Assembly: GCA_022781985.1 (NCBI GenBank)
Contig: JALESH010000055.1
Location: 1 to 60,857, forward strand
From: Lachnospiraceae bacterium
GTDB taxonomy: Bacteria; Bacillota; Clostridia; Lachnospirales; Lachnospiraceae
Direction: 5' to 3'
Length of the DNA: 60,857 bases
Shown: piece after piece, positions 36,556 through 45,920 of the stretch
Layout: every line of letters starts with the position of its first letter
Position numbering within the stretch: the stretch's first letter is position 1
Translations under genes and position numbers: made by a program
Notes under the pieces: generated by a model
The model's input: only the letters and a program-made list of their open reading frames with translations
Databases searched by the model: none
Told to the model about the DNA's origin: nothing

Positions 36556-37803
36556 CTATGGGCGTATCTGTCCGTTTCCTTCAATCGTATATTTATAAGA
36601 GGTCAGCTCCTTCAGTCCCATGGGCCCTCTGGCGTGAAGCTTCTGAGTACTGATGCCGATCTCCGCTCCAAAGCCAAATTCGAAGCCGTCCGTAAATCTG
36701 GTAGAAGCATTCACATAGACACAGGCTGCATCCACCTCATTCAGGAACTTCTCTGCATTCTCCTTATTTTCTGTAATAATTGCCTCCGAATGTTTGGTAT
36801 TGTACTGATTGATATGGGCAATGGCCTGGCCAATGCTGTCCACCACCTTTATAGAGAGGATGTAGTCCAGATATTCTTTTGCGTAGTCCTCCTCTGCAGC
36901 TGCTGACGCATCAGGAAGAATTGCACATACCTTTTCATCTCCCCGCATTTCCACATTTTTTTTCCTCAATGTCTCTGCAAGCTGAGGAAGAAAGCTGTCC
37001 TTCACCGCTTCATGGATCACCAGAGACTCACAAGCATTGCAGACACCGATACGCTGGGTCTTAGCATTGATGATAATGGGGATGGCCTTCCCAAAATCTG
37101 CATATTCATCGATATAAATATGGCAGTTGCCTGTCCCCGTCTCTATGACAGGAATGGTACTGTTCTCTACTACACTGCGAATCAGTCCCGCTCCCCCTCT
37201 GGGAATCAATACATCCACATACTCCTTGAGCTTCATGAACCGGGATGTGACCTGCCTGTCCGTGCTCTCGATCAGCTGAACCGCATCCTCTCCCACCCCG
37301 CAGCTCCTTATCGCCTTTCTGAGTGCTGCAGTAATGGCCATATTGGAACTGATAGCATCGCTCCCCCCTTTTAAAATCACGGCATTGCCGGATTTAAAGC
37401 AGAGACCGAAGGCATCTGCCGTCACATTTGGCCTGGATTCATAGATGATGCCGATGACCCCCAGGGGAACCCTCCTCTTGCTGATCACCAGTCCGTTTGC
37501 CTGGGTTCGGGTCTCCAAAATCTCACCCACCGGATCCTCCAGGGCTGCGATTTGACGCAGCCCCTCTGCCATCGACTCCAGCCTTTCTCCAGTCAGACGC
37601 AGACGATCCAGCAGCCCGGGATGCATCCCATTTTCCTCTCCTCTTTTCACATCCTCTGCATTGGCCTCCAATATGGCATCTGCATCACTGAGCAATACCT
37701 CTGCGGCTGCCAGCAGCACCTTATTCTTTCCTGCTGCATCCAGTCTCTGCAGCTCATATTTTGCTTCCACTGCCTTCCGGCCCATCCTGTTCAATTCCGT
37801 CAT
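36556..37803 (-). CDS. proA: Gamma-glutamyl phosphate reductase
   Basis: A 415-residue NADPH-dependent enzyme that reduces gamma-glutamyl phosphate to glutamate semialdehyde in proline synthesis. Diagnostic parts are [35 protein letters not shown], the catalytic cysteine in [16 protein letters not shown] and [19 protein letters not shown] at the C-terminus. The ATG at 37803 is preceded by AAAGGAG at nine bases; the frame extends to 37842 without a better site. proB is 1.3 kb away on the same strand rather than adjacent, with a divergent regulator in between. Confidence 0.97.
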   Translation of the reverse strand: MTELNRMGRKAVEAKYELQRLDAAGKNKVLLAAAEVLLSDADAILEANAEDVKRGEENGMHPGLLDRLRLTGERLESMAEGLRQIAALEDPVGEILETRTQANGLVISKRRVPLGVIGIIYESRPNVTADAFGLCFKSGNAVILKGGSDAISSNMAITAALRKAIRSCGVGEDAVQLIESTDRQVTSRFMKLKEYVDVLIPRGGAGLIRSVVENSTIPVIETGTGNCHIYIDEYADFGKAIPIIINAKTQRIGVCNACESLVIHEAVKDSFLPQLAETLRKKNVEMRGDEKVCAILPDASAAAEEDYAKEYLDYILSIKVVDSIGQAIAHINQYNTKHSEAIITENKENAEKFLNEVDAACVYVNASTRFTDGFEFGFGAEIGISTQKLHARGPMGLKELTSYKYTIEGNGQIRP

Positions 37804-37921
37804 GTCAATATACTCCTTTCTATCCTGCATTTCCTCAGACACACAAGTCAGGATACATCATATGGTTGTAACTTTATTTTCTTTACATAAATTCGTCGTT
37901 TTTCTGCATACTCTTTATTGT

Positions 37922-37948
37922 TGTATGTTATGATTTCCACAACATACA
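37922..37948. promoter_or_regulatory. Operator-like inverted repeat before the small XRE gene
   Basis: TGTATGTT (37922-37929) and AACATACA (37941-37948) are perfect eight-base mirror arms with 11 bases between them. It lies 18 bases upstream of the XRE gene start codon and within the proA upstream region. Autoregulation by the XRE protein, and perhaps control of proA, is plausible. Confidence 0.55.
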
Positions 37949-37965
37949 GAGGTAGGAGCGGAAAT

Positions 37966-38319
37966 ATGGCAAATATGCATATGAGAATTAAAGATCTGCG
38001 GGAAAGCCGCCAACTAAAGCAGCATGAAGTAGCCAATTATCTGGGAATTTCCCAGCAGGCTTATTCTTATTATGAATTGGATAAAAGAGAACTTCCCTCC
38101 AGACATGTGGTCAATCTGGCCAGGCTCTATCAGGTGACCTCGGATTATATACTGGGCATCGAGGAGGATCAGATGCCTCCCTATAATCTGAATGTGAAAT
38201 TCACCTCTGACACCTCCTTCAAGGACGTAGTAGTCACTCTCGGAAAGCTGAACAAAAACAACCGTCGGGAAATCGTCAAATATTTATCCTACCTGTCTAG
38301 CAGTCAGGAGGAGGAATAA
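37966..38319 (+). CDS. XRE-family transcriptional regulator
   Basis: A 117-residue protein. A helix-turn-helix spans about residues 8-62 (RQLKQHEVANYLGISQQAYSY, then LARLYQVTSDYILG). The remaining 50 residues are an unclassified small domain ending in LSSSQEEE. The ATG at 37966 follows GTAGGAGCG; in-frame upstream ATGs overlap the inverted repeat. It is divergent from proA and its end overlaps the convergent fau gene by 23 bases. Its target is unknown; the palindrome at 37922 is the obvious candidate. Confidence 0.9.
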   Translation: MANMHMRIKDLRESRQLKQHEVANYLGISQQAYSYYELDKRELPSRHVVNLARLYQVTSDYILGIEEDQMPPYNLNVKFTSDTSFKDVVVTLGKLNKNNRREIVKYLSYLSSSQEEE

Positions 38320-38878
38320 TGCACTCTTCCGTTATGACCATATTCGGCTTTTTATCATACCAGCCTGCCGGTACCCAGTCTGTCAGCTGACAGCAGAAGC
38401 ATATGCCGATGGCCGGAAGTCCCGGATATTTCTCCAGATATCTGTCATAATATCCCTTCCCGTATCCGATCCGGTTTCTTTCCCGGTCAAAAACAGCTCC
38501 CGGCATGAGCATCAGCGGAGCTGCTCCTGCCAGCTCCTTCTCCCCAAAGCATTGTCTGCCTGCAGTCCGCGGCTCCCTGATTCCCATATATCCTCTGCAA
38601 AGATCCTCCATGGAAAAAATCTGGTAAAACTCCATTTCATCCCCCTGCACTCTGGGACAGAAAACCCCTTTCCCATCCTTCCATGCAGCCTGTATCAGCT
38701 CCTCTGTCCCAACCTCACTCTTAAAATTTATATAGGTCAGAATCACTCCGGCTCTCTGATACTGCCCGGTACCCAGCAGCCTTTCCGTAATCCTCCGGCT
38801 CTTTTCCTCTCTCTCAGCTGCTGTCAGGGCATCCCTCTTCCTCAAAATACAGTGCCTAATATTTGCCTTTGTGTCCAT
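38297..38878 (-). CDS. fau: 5-formyltetrahydrofolate cyclo-ligase
   Basis: A 193-residue ATP-dependent enzyme that returns 5-formyltetrahydrofolate to the active folate pool. It starts with KANIRHCILRKRDAL and carries the family motif DRERNRIGYGKGYYDRYL near residue 145. Length is usual. The symbol is uncertain among fau, ygfA and mthfs. It is the last gene of the run proB-DUF896-fau, with overlapping reading frames at its start, and its end overlaps the XRE gene. Confidence 0.94.
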   Translation of the reverse strand: MDTKANIRHCILRKRDALTAAEREEKSRRITERLLGTGQYQRAGVILTYINFKSEVGTEELIQAAWKDGKGVFCPRVQGDEMEFYQIFSMEDLCRGYMGIREPRTAGRQCFGEKELAGAAPLMLMPGAVFDRERNRIGYGKGYYDRYLEKYPGLPAIGICFCCQLTDWVPAGWYDKKPNMVITEECIIPPPDC

Positions 38879-39083
38879 ACTTTTCTCCTAAATTGGTGAT
38901 GGAACCATCCTTTTCCTGAATATCAATATTGTTCAGCTGCCCTCTCAGGCTGGCTCTTATGCTGGCCACATATTCACTGCGGAGAGCTGCCTGCTCCTTT
39001 TTCTCCTCCTCCGTCAGCCCCTGGACCCGGGACTTGTGGTACAGCTCATTGATCCTCCGTATCTTCTTTTCCATACTTTCCAT
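38856..39083 (-). CDS. DUF896 family protein (YnzC-like)
   Basis: A 75-residue soluble helical protein matching DUF896: KIRRINELYHKSRVQGLTEEE followed by EQAALRSEYVASIRASLRGQL. In Bacillus relatives (YnzC, YnzC-like SosA-type SOS protein) it is small and of unclear function. The ATG at 39083 has GGGGGAAGG five bases upstream; ATG at 39074 is an alternative. Its end overlaps fau by 23 bases, and it follows proB by 16 bases. Confidence 0.9.
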   Translation of the reverse strand: MESMEKKIRRINELYHKSRVQGLTEEEKKEQAALRSEYVASIRASLRGQLNNIDIQEKDGSITNLGEKYGHKGKY

Positions 39084-39099
39084 AGCATCCTTCCCCCTG

Positions 39100-39990
39100 T
39101 TAATCACTGTGCATCTTGGCCACAAATTCGGGCAGATCAAAGTAGCTGTCCTTATTTCCCACAAACAGAGTTCCTATGCTCTGGCCATCCAGAATACGGT
39201 GCAGTACCTTGATATCCCTGCTGTTGGCAATTACCATATCTATATGGGAGCTGGTGGCTATCCTGGCCGCAATCAGCTTGGTATTCATGCCCCCGGTGCC
39301 CACATCACTGCCTGTGGAGGACTTGCCCATCTCCATTAATTCGTCACTGAGCTCCTCCACAGTCTCGATAAATTCCGCTTCCTTATTCTTCCTTGGATCA
39401 TCCGTATAAAGTCCGTCTATATCCGAAAGCAGGATCAGGAGATCTGCCTCCACCAGGGCTGCTACAATGGCCGAAAGGCTGTCGTTGTCTCCAAACTCGA
39501 TCTCATAGGTAGCAACCGTATCATTTTCATTCACAATGGGGATCACACCCAGCTTAAACAGCTCTGAAAAGGTGTTATGTGCATTATATCGGTTCAGATT
39601 GTCCACGATCGTATTCTTTGTCATCAGTATCTGAGCCGCTACCTGATTGTATTCAGCAAAGAGCTTCTGATAAGTCATCATCAGCCTGGCCTGGCCCACT
39701 GCCGCACAGGCCTGTTTTAAGGCAATATGTCCGTTGCCCGGATAACTGATCTCCTCCATATGCACTGCTTTCTTTCCTACGGCGATGGCCCCTGAAGTCA
39801 CCAGTACCACATCCTTCCCCCGGTTCCGCATATCGCACAGCTCCCTCACCAGGACATCCATCTTGGTATAATCCAGATCTCCTGTTTCCGGATGCTGCAG
39901 GGAGGAGGACCCTATCTTTACCACGATCCTCTTCTTATCCTTCAGCCGCTCCCTGAAATGATTCCTGTTACTGCTTATCTTGGTTTCCAT
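39100..39990 (-). CDS. proB: Glutamate 5-kinase, short form
   Basis: A 296-residue enzyme that phosphorylates glutamate, the first step in proline synthesis. The amino-acid-kinase core is complete: VVKIGSSSL, VTSGAIAVGKKA, NENDTVA, FGDNDSLSAIVA and VGTGGMNTKLIAARIA. The C-terminal PUA domain found in the longer bacterial form is absent, as is common in related Clostridia. It begins two bases after the upstream flavoprotein stop codon, so it belongs to that transcript. Confidence 0.96.
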   Translation of the reverse strand: METKISSNRNHFRERLKDKKRIVVKIGSSSLQHPETGDLDYTKMDVLVRELCDMRNRGKDVVLVTSGAIAVGKKAVHMEEISYPGNGHIALKQACAAVGQARLMMTYQKLFAEYNQVAAQILMTKNTIVDNLNRYNAHNTFSELFKLGVIPIVNENDTVATYEIEFGDNDSLSAIVAALVEADLLILLSDIDGLYTDDPRKNKEAEFIETVEELSDELMEMGKSSTGSDVGTGGMNTKLIAARIATSSHIDMVIANSRDIKVLHRILDGQSIGTLFVGNKDSYFDLPEFVAKMHSD

Positions 39991-39992
39991 TT

Positions 39993-41633
39993 TTATTCTC
40001 CTGTTACTCCTTTATATTCCCGGGCGATCCATTCTGCTGTCCGGATGCCATCCATGGCAGCAGACATGATCCCCCCTGCATAGCCGGCGCCCTCTCCACA
40101 GGGATAGATGCCCCTGACCGGGGACTGCCCCTTCTCATCCCGGTGGATCCTTACCGGAGAGGATGTTCTGCTCTCCACACCGGACAGCAGGACATGATCC
40201 TCAGCAAATCCCGAAATCACCCTTCCAAACTGCTCCATCCCCTCTACAAAGGCCCGGTTCAGACCGGCCGGCAGGATCTCATGTACGGGAGCAAACTGCC
40301 ATCTGCCTTTATTCTGTGGGGGATAGCAGGCCGACGGTGCATTCCATTCAGTCTGACCTGGGCTGTGCGCCTCCTCTTTGCCTCCTGCCTTCACCCATTT
40401 TTTGAAATCTCCATAATATTCCACCGGAATCCTGCCCTGTCCCAGGGCATAAGCCTTTTCCTCCAGCCTTCTCTGGAAAGCAATGCCTCCTAAGGGATGG
40501 CTACTGCCAAAGTCCCCGGGTGTTACAGACACGATCACTGCGCTGTTGGCATTTTTCCCATCCCGGCCGCTGTAGCTCATCCCATTGACTGCCAGCCTGC
40601 CCTCCTCGGAGGAGGCATCTGCCACATAGCCTCCGGGACACATACAGAAGGTATAGACCCCCCTGCCCTCTGTAGTCTGTGCCGTCAGCTTGTAGGAGGC
40701 CGGAGGCAGATCCGGTGCTGCCTGCCTGCCGTACTGGGACAGGTCGATCAGCCTCTGGGGATGCTCTACTCTGAGCCCAACTGCAAAGGCCTTTGCTTCC
40801 ATAGGCACCTGCCTTTCATGCAGCATCTCAAAGGTATCCCTGGCACTGTGTCCTATGGCCAGCACAACCACATCAGCAGGGATGCAGGCAGTCTCCGTCA
40901 CCACGCCTCCTACCCTGCCGTTTTCCACCAGAATATCCTTCACCCTGGTATTAAAATGCACCTCTCCGCCGTATTGAAGAATGGCCTGGCGGATATTTTT
41001 CACCACAGGCACCAGAATATCCGTACCTATATGAGGCTTTCCATCGGAGAGAATACTTTCAGGTGCCCCTGCCTTGACAAAGATGGACAACACCTCTCTG
41101 TTTTTTCCATCCTTATCCCTGATCAGGGTATTCAGTTTTCCATCGGAGAAGGTACCGGCCCCTCCCTCTCCAAACTGCACATTACACTCCGGATTCAGCC
41201 TGCCTGTCTGCCAGAAGCTCTCCACCTCCCTGCAGCGATCCTCCACCTCCATGCCCCGCTCCAACAGAATGGGGCGATATCCGTGGAGAGCCAGCATATA
41301 GCCGCAGAACAGCCCGGCAGGCCCCGTTCCCACAATCACCGGCCTGTGGGCCAGGAGGCTGCTGCCCGGTTTGGGAAAACGGTATCTGACAGGCTCCTCC
41401 AGCCTGACTCTGGAACTGCCGCTGCGCTTTACTGCAGCAGCCTCCTTCAGCCCGCTCACATCCACCGTATAGCTGTAATAAATCTCCGGCTTTCTTCTGG
41501 CATCTATGGCACGCCTGACAACCTCATAATGAAAGCTCTCCTCTCTGCGCAGCTTCAAAATCTTTCTTATCTTCTTTTCCAGACATTCCGGCTTCTCCTC
41601 CGGCCTCAGCCTGATCTGGGTAATCCGAATCAT
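39993..41633 (-). CDS. FAD-dependent dehydrogenase (COG2509 type)
   Basis: A 546-residue flavoprotein. The first about 85 residues (IRITQIRLRPEEKPECL, FHYEVVRRAIDARRKPE) form a separate N-terminal domain of this family, followed by a dinucleotide fold with VIVGTGPAGLFCGYMLA and LLERG. Later blocks are NTLIRDKDGKNREVL, VVLAIGHSARDTFEML, and GAGYAGGIMSAAMDG near the C-terminus. Its substrate is unknown; it is usually annotated as an uncharacterised FAD-dependent oxidoreductase. The ATG at 41633 follows AAAGGAG and matches the family start. Between the BaiN-like gene and proB. Confidence 0.9.
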   Translation of the reverse strand: MIRITQIRLRPEEKPECLEKKIRKILKLRREESFHYEVVRRAIDARRKPEIYYSYTVDVSGLKEAAAVKRSGSSRVRLEEPVRYRFPKPGSSLLAHRPVIVGTGPAGLFCGYMLALHGYRPILLERGMEVEDRCREVESFWQTGRLNPECNVQFGEGGAGTFSDGKLNTLIRDKDGKNREVLSIFVKAGAPESILSDGKPHIGTDILVPVVKNIRQAILQYGGEVHFNTRVKDILVENGRVGGVVTETACIPADVVVLAIGHSARDTFEMLHERQVPMEAKAFAVGLRVEHPQRLIDLSQYGRQAAPDLPPASYKLTAQTTEGRGVYTFCMCPGGYVADASSEEGRLAVNGMSYSGRDGKNANSAVIVSVTPGDFGSSHPLGGIAFQRRLEEKAYALGQGRIPVEYYGDFKKWVKAGGKEEAHSPGQTEWNAPSACYPPQNKGRWQFAPVHEILPAGLNRAFVEGMEQFGRVISGFAEDHVLLSGVESRTSSPVRIHRDEKGQSPVRGIYPCGEGAGYAGGIMSAAMDGIRTAEWIAREYKGVTGE

Positions 41634-41671
41634 CCTGTCTCCCTGCTCCTTTCCTGTGCCACCCATGCAGA

Positions 41672-42919
41672 CTAATGCTTCCGGGCCTTCCTCAGGGCCG
41701 CGCTCTGTCCCGCGATCCAGCCGCTGGTCCAGGCCCACTGCAGATTATAGCCTCCGCATCTGCCATCCACATCCAGTACCTCTCCTGCAAAATAAATCCC
41801 CGGCATTTTCATGGAATCCAAGTTCTTTCCAATCTCTGACAGATCTACACCGCCTGCTGTAACCTGGGCATTTTCAAAGGAATTGGCCGCGGATACATGA
41901 ACCTGCAGTTCTCTGTAGGAATACAAAAGCTTCTTCATTCTCCTGATTCCTGCCCTCTCCACTGTCTCTGAGGGCTTTAAGCCGGCCTGTCTGAGCATCA
42001 GAAGGTTCAGCTTTTTGTTGGCCATTCCCAGCAAAAATTCCTCTATAGTCCTGTCCCTGCCCTGATGCAGCCTCCTTGCACAGAATGCCTCAAAATCCTG
42101 CCGCTCCATCTGAGGGAGCAAATCTATGTAAACCGTTACCCTTTCTTTTCTTTTCAGATGGCAGGCCGCAGTACGGCTCAGCTGGAAAACAGGGATCCCC
42201 GAGATCCCATAATCCGTAAACTGCAGCTCGCCTCTTTCCTCCTGCAGCACCCTATGCCTGGCTTCCTCTTCCGTGCAAAGCCTGAGCACGGCCTCACATC
42301 TTACCCCGGCTATGGACTGAAAGAAGCCATCGCTGCACCTTAGCTGTACCAGGGCCGGAACCACAGGTACGATGCGGTGTCCCAGTGCCTTTGCCAGCAG
42401 ATATCCGCTCCCATCCGAACCGGTCCGGGGAGCGGCACAGCCTCCGCAGGCGATGATCACAGCCTCGTACTCCCCCTGATCCCTGCCCGGGCACACACGG
42501 AACCTTCCTGTTTCAGGGCTTCTGGAAATCTCCTTTACCTCTGTGGAAAGGAGGATTTCCACCTGCTGCCCTGCCAGCTCCAGCCTGAGCAGATCCAGCA
42601 GGGTAGAGGCCTGCTCCGACCAGGGATAGAGATAACCCTGCTTATCCTTTACCAGCATGCCGGCAGCCTCAAAAAATCGCACCGTATCCTCCATAGAAAA
42701 CCGGTCAAAATATCCCTTCAGCCTTCTTTGGTCCCCATGATAATATTCTACGGAAAAATCCCGGTTGCTGAAATTGCATTTGCCATTCCCGGTGGCCAGT
42801 ATCTTTTTTCCTACCCGGTCATTCTTTTCAAAAACGGTCACCTGGGCGCCGCTTCGCGCAGCTGCCACTGCTGCCATCATCCCGGCTGCGCCGCCGCCGA
42901 TCACTGCTACCCTACCCAC
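41672..42919 (-). CDS. HI0933/BaiN-family flavoprotein
   Basis: A 415-residue FAD protein with an N-terminal Rossmann motif (VAVIGGGAAGMMAAVAAARSG), the ATGNGKCNFSNRD block typical of the HI0933 family, and a C-terminal FAD motif (GIYFAGEVLDVDGRCGGYNLQWA). Relatives include BaiN, reported in bile-acid 7-dehydroxylation, but the family is broad and most members have no known substrate, so this should not be read as evidence for bile-acid metabolism. GTG start with GGAGAAGG upstream. A promoter lies 36 bases upstream. Confidence 0.92.
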   Translation of the reverse strand: MGRVAVIGGGAAGMMAAVAAARSGAQVTVFEKNDRVGKKILATGNGKCNFSNRDFSVEYYHGDQRRLKGYFDRFSMEDTVRFFEAAGMLVKDKQGYLYPWSEQASTLLDLLRLELAGQQVEILLSTEVKEISRSPETGRFRVCPGRDQGEYEAVIIACGGCAAPRTGSDGSGYLLAKALGHRIVPVVPALVQLRCSDGFFQSIAGVRCEAVLRLCTEEEARHRVLQEERGELQFTDYGISGIPVFQLSRTAACHLKRKERVTVYIDLLPQMERQDFEAFCARRLHQGRDRTIEEFLLGMANKKLNLLMLRQAGLKPSETVERAGIRRMKKLLYSYRELQVHVSAANSFENAQVTAGGVDLSEIGKNLDSMKMPGIYFAGEVLDVDGRCGGYNLQWAWTSGWIAGQSAALRKARKH

Positions 42920-42954
42920 TGCCTTCTCCCTCTCCTGTGCTTATAATCATTTTC

Positions 42955-42983
42955 ATTTTACCATTTTGCCCTCCTGCTGGCAA
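42955..42983 (-). promoter_or_regulatory. Probable promoter of the flavoprotein-proB operon
   Basis: TTGCCA (42978-42983), a 17-base spacer and TAAAAT (42955-42960) on the minus strand, in the 105-base gap before the BaiN-like gene. Confidence 0.45.
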
Positions 42984-43024
42984 GCATGGAAACATAGGTC
43001 CAGAGAGTGCTGACATGCGGGGCA

Positions 43025-43675
43025 TCAGCTGGAGTAGGACTCCAGGAAATTATACAGTTCCTCCTCCGTTGCCACATATTTCTTCTGTATAATTTCCTGC
43101 TTCAGCTCATCCGGAAGGGAATCCAGCATAATGTTGGTATTCATATAGACAGTTTTCAGGTCATCACAGTACACCACCACGCAGTTCTGTTGATTGACCA
43201 GATAAAAGCTGGTACAGGCCTCCTCATAGATATAGCTCTTGCGAATGGCCACCTTTTCCCTGGAAAAAGAAATCACCTCTACACTCACGAATCCCAGCTC
43301 CTGATCCTTGAGGGAGGGGGAAAGCTGATACAGCTCCATCTCCTTCACAAAGGCCTGCCTATCCATTCCTATATATTTATCGGGTATCTTCCAGCTTGTT
43401 TCCACTGCAGTATTCCTTTTCAAATCTACCTCTTCAATGATATACCTGGTGTCTGCATGAATGGTCTGCTCCTCCTCCAGGGCCGTGGGAATCACCTGCA
43501 TCTCCCTGCTGATGCCGCTGCCTTCCTCCTCCGGCTGCTGGGCCTGGTGCTCCAGCTCTGCCTCCGACCTCCCGGGATAAAATTCCTCCTGCATCCTCAT
43601 ATGAGAATAAAAGCCCAGGGCATACATTCCCATAGACAGGATAAAAAAAAGACTGATACGCTTTACAAATTTCAT
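43025..43675 (-). CDS. Membrane-anchored protein, BofC-like C-terminus
   Basis: A 216-residue protein with an N-terminal hydrophobic anchor (about 6-24) and an extracytoplasmic body. An acidic linker (about 36-60) is followed by a domain that ends in LPDELKQEIIQKKYVATEEELYNFLE, which resembles the C-terminal part of BofC, a regulator of sigma-K activation in sporulation. The similarity is by eye and moderate. It follows the SpoVB-like gene, in a sporulation neighbourhood, which supports the idea. If not BofC-like, it remains a conserved membrane-anchored protein of unknown role. AGGAG lies before the ATG. Confidence 0.75.
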   Translation of the reverse strand: MKFVKRISLFFILSMGMYALGFYSHMRMQEEFYPGRSEAELEHQAQQPEEEGSGISREMQVIPTALEEEQTIHADTRYIIEEVDLKRNTAVETSWKIPDKYIGMDRQAFVKEMELYQLSPSLKDQELGFVSVEVISFSREKVAIRKSYIYEEACTSFYLVNQQNCVVVYCDDLKTVYMNTNIMLDSLPDELKQEIIQKKYVATEEELYNFLESYSS

Positions 43676-43724
43676 CTTGCCTCTCCTTTGTAAACAGTAT
43701 CAGCCAAAAACCACAAAATTATAC

Positions 43725-45374
43725 TTACATAAGACGCAGCCTTTCTGCTATGGCTATGACAGCCTTTCCTCCCGGCATCTCCTCCAGCTCTTCCTTATTC
43801 AGTCCCTTTAGCATCACCAGCACCAGAAGGTAGAGAATAAGGCAGGCCGTCAGACAAACCAGCAGAGTCACCAGATTTCCTGCCGCCTTAAGCAAAAGCC
43901 CGGAAAGCAGCATGCCCACTGCCCCTGAGACGCCGGCTGCTATAACAGTTATCCCAAGAGTACGTATCCATTCCTGCCTGTACTTGGTAATCCTTGCCAC
44001 TGCCGCCCAGCTAAAAATGCAGTTGGCCAGCCAGAATACCAGAGTGCCTGCCACTACCGCCAGGATCCCCAGCCCGGTATAATTCAGCAGCAGGGTCAAA
44101 ACCGCCAGATGCAGCAGAAAAGCCGCCAACGCCCCCGGAATCACCAGCCAGATTTTTCTGATCCTCTGCAGAATGCCCATAAAGAAATAAGAAAAGGAAA
44201 AAAATACAATCACTCCACTGCCGGCCTGAATCATCCTCACTGCCGTAGCCCTGTCCCCCGAAAAAAGCAGCCCCGCTGCCGGGTCAGCCAGTACTGCTGT
44301 CAGTACCGCAGCAGGTACGGAAAACACTGCCAGTGCATGTATGCTGCGGTTCATCCTTCTGCGGACTTCTCCTCCATCTTCCCTTTCAAAGGACTGCACA
44401 ATGCCGGAAAGTCCCGGCACACAGACCCGGGCACACAGAAGGGCTGACACGCCGATCATGACACTGTATTTACCGTAGTATACTCCCCAGAGAGCCGCAC
44501 CGCTGCCGCCTGAATTCTTGACATGGATGACATGATAAAAAATGCTCTGATCTGCCAGGCCATTTATATGATAAAGCAGGGCGCACAAAAGGTAGGGAAG
44601 AGCCGTAGACAGCAGTATGGCTGCCACCCTTCCTCCAGTCTCCTGATTCTTCGTGCTGTCCTGCAGAAGCTGCTTCCTGAAGGAAGCCCCATATACCATA
44701 TGAATAAGCACCAAATGAAGCACTGCCAGTGCACAGGCGGCAGATATGCCCAGCACTGCCCCCATGGCTCCGTAGGCCCCGGCATATTCTTCAGCTTTCA
44801 GCAGAGCAGCCACCTTCAGGCCATAGCGGTGCATCATGGAGGCACCGATCAGACAGGCTGCTGCCATCATCAGCTTTTCCAGCGCCCTGGAATGAAGAAT
44901 GGGAGCCATCCTGCCCATTCCCTGAAAATAGCCCCTCAGCACACCCAGGACTGCAGAGAAACAGACGGCAGGCGCTGCTGCCGCTATCGCCAGATATCCC
45001 TTATGTTCCGCTATCACAGTCCCTGCAATCCATTCAGCGCCAAAAAAAATGGCTGCCGCCGCAGCAGCACCTGACACCGATGCCAGCAGCATGCCGATTT
45101 TGTATACCTGACGGGCACTCCTGAACTGCTCCCTCTTTATCCTGTATTTCACCATCACAGCCACAGCCTTGGAAAATCCATAGGAGATCGTTATGCCCAC
45201 TGCTGTAAATACTTCGATTCCTGCCGCCAGAAAGCCCAGTCCCTTATCTCCGATGATATGGCCCAGGGGAATACGAAGCAGCAGGACAATCAGACAGGCC
45301 ATCAGCCCATTTCCTGTCACCCACTCTTTTCTTTTGCTTCTGCCGCCCCTTTTACCTCTTGTTCCCTGCTTCAT
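43725..45374 (-). CDS. SpoVB/MurJ-type polysaccharide flippase
   Basis: A 549-residue membrane protein with a very basic start (GTRGKRGGRSKRKEW) and about 14 hydrophobic segments, of the MVF/MATE-like exporter superfamily. Members such as SpoVB, MurJ and relatives move lipid-linked wall or cortex precursors across the membrane. Context, directly after ybeY in the yqfC-phoH cluster, favours a sporulation (SpoVB-like) role but does not prove it. The frame runs upstream to 45491 inside ybeY; the ATG at 45374, after AGAGGAAC, is the sensible start and lies 31 bases past the ybeY stop. Confidence 0.88.
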   Translation of the reverse strand: MKQGTRGKRGGRSKRKEWVTGNGLMACLIVLLLRIPLGHIIGDKGLGFLAAGIEVFTAVGITISYGFSKAVAVMVKYRIKREQFRSARQVYKIGMLLASVSGAAAAAAIFFGAEWIAGTVIAEHKGYLAIAAAAPAVCFSAVLGVLRGYFQGMGRMAPILHSRALEKLMMAAACLIGASMMHRYGLKVAALLKAEEYAGAYGAMGAVLGISAACALAVLHLVLIHMVYGASFRKQLLQDSTKNQETGGRVAAILLSTALPYLLCALLYHINGLADQSIFYHVIHVKNSGGSGAALWGVYYGKYSVMIGVSALLCARVCVPGLSGIVQSFEREDGGEVRRRMNRSIHALAVFSVPAAVLTAVLADPAAGLLFSGDRATAVRMIQAGSGVIVFFSFSYFFMGILQRIRKIWLVIPGALAAFLLHLAVLTLLLNYTGLGILAVVAGTLVFWLANCIFSWAAVARITKYRQEWIRTLGITVIAAGVSGAVGMLLSGLLLKAAGNLVTLLVCLTACLILYLLVLVMLKGLNKEELEEMPGGKAVIAIAERLRLM

Positions 45375-45405
45375 AGCTCTCTTGTTCCTCTTGTTAATTT
45401 TTGAT

Positions 45406-45906
45406 TCAGTCCCTGGTGATCCCCAGCTCTTCCAATATCCGGCCCTGCTTTTTTTCCATGAGGGCAGCCTCCTCCTCTTCCATATGGTCATAGCCGCATA
45501 GATGGAGCATGCTATGGGCTATCAGGAAAGCAAATTCCCGGAGTTCACTGTGCCCGTATTCCCTGGCCTGTTCCCTCACCCTGTCTGCAGACAGAAGGAT
45601 ATCTCCCAGGATCAGCTCCCCGCTGTCAGGATCAAAGCAGCCTGCTGCCTCTTCCTCCGCCCGGTCAAACCCTGCCCTCTCTCCATAATCTATATTGGGA
45701 AAAGAAAGGACATCCGTGGCCCTGTCGATTCCCCTGTGCTCCCTGTTGTACTCCCTGATCCGGGCATCGTCGGTAACCAGCACATTAACCGTTGTCTCAT
45801 AGGGACAGCCCTCACTCTCAAGAACTGCCTCTGCCACCCTTTCAACCGTCTCCTCTATGGAAAAGGAAAACTCTGCTCCCGACTCATTTTCCACATAAAA
45901 ACTCAT
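45406..45906 (-). CDS. ybeY: rRNA maturation endoribonuclease YbeY
   Basis: A 166-residue metallo-RNase needed for 16S rRNA 3' processing and ribosome quality control. The zinc triad is in HSMLHLCGYDH, and GDILLSADRV and TDVLSFPN are also family blocks. It follows phoH by 14 bases, a very common pair in bacteria. Confidence 0.97.
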   Translation of the reverse strand: MSFYVENESGAEFSFSIEETVERVAEAVLESEGCPYETTVNVLVTDDARIREYNREHRGIDRATDVLSFPNIDYGERAGFDRAEEEAAGCFDPDSGELILGDILLSADRVREQAREYGHSELREFAFLIAHSMLHLCGYDHMEEEEAALMEKKQGRILEELGITRD

Positions 45907-45920
45907 AGCCTGTCCTCCGT

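Noticed and set aside
41672..42919. Evidence for bile-acid 7-dehydroxylation from the BaiN-like protein
   Set aside because: The HI0933 family is broad and no other bai gene is present in the window.
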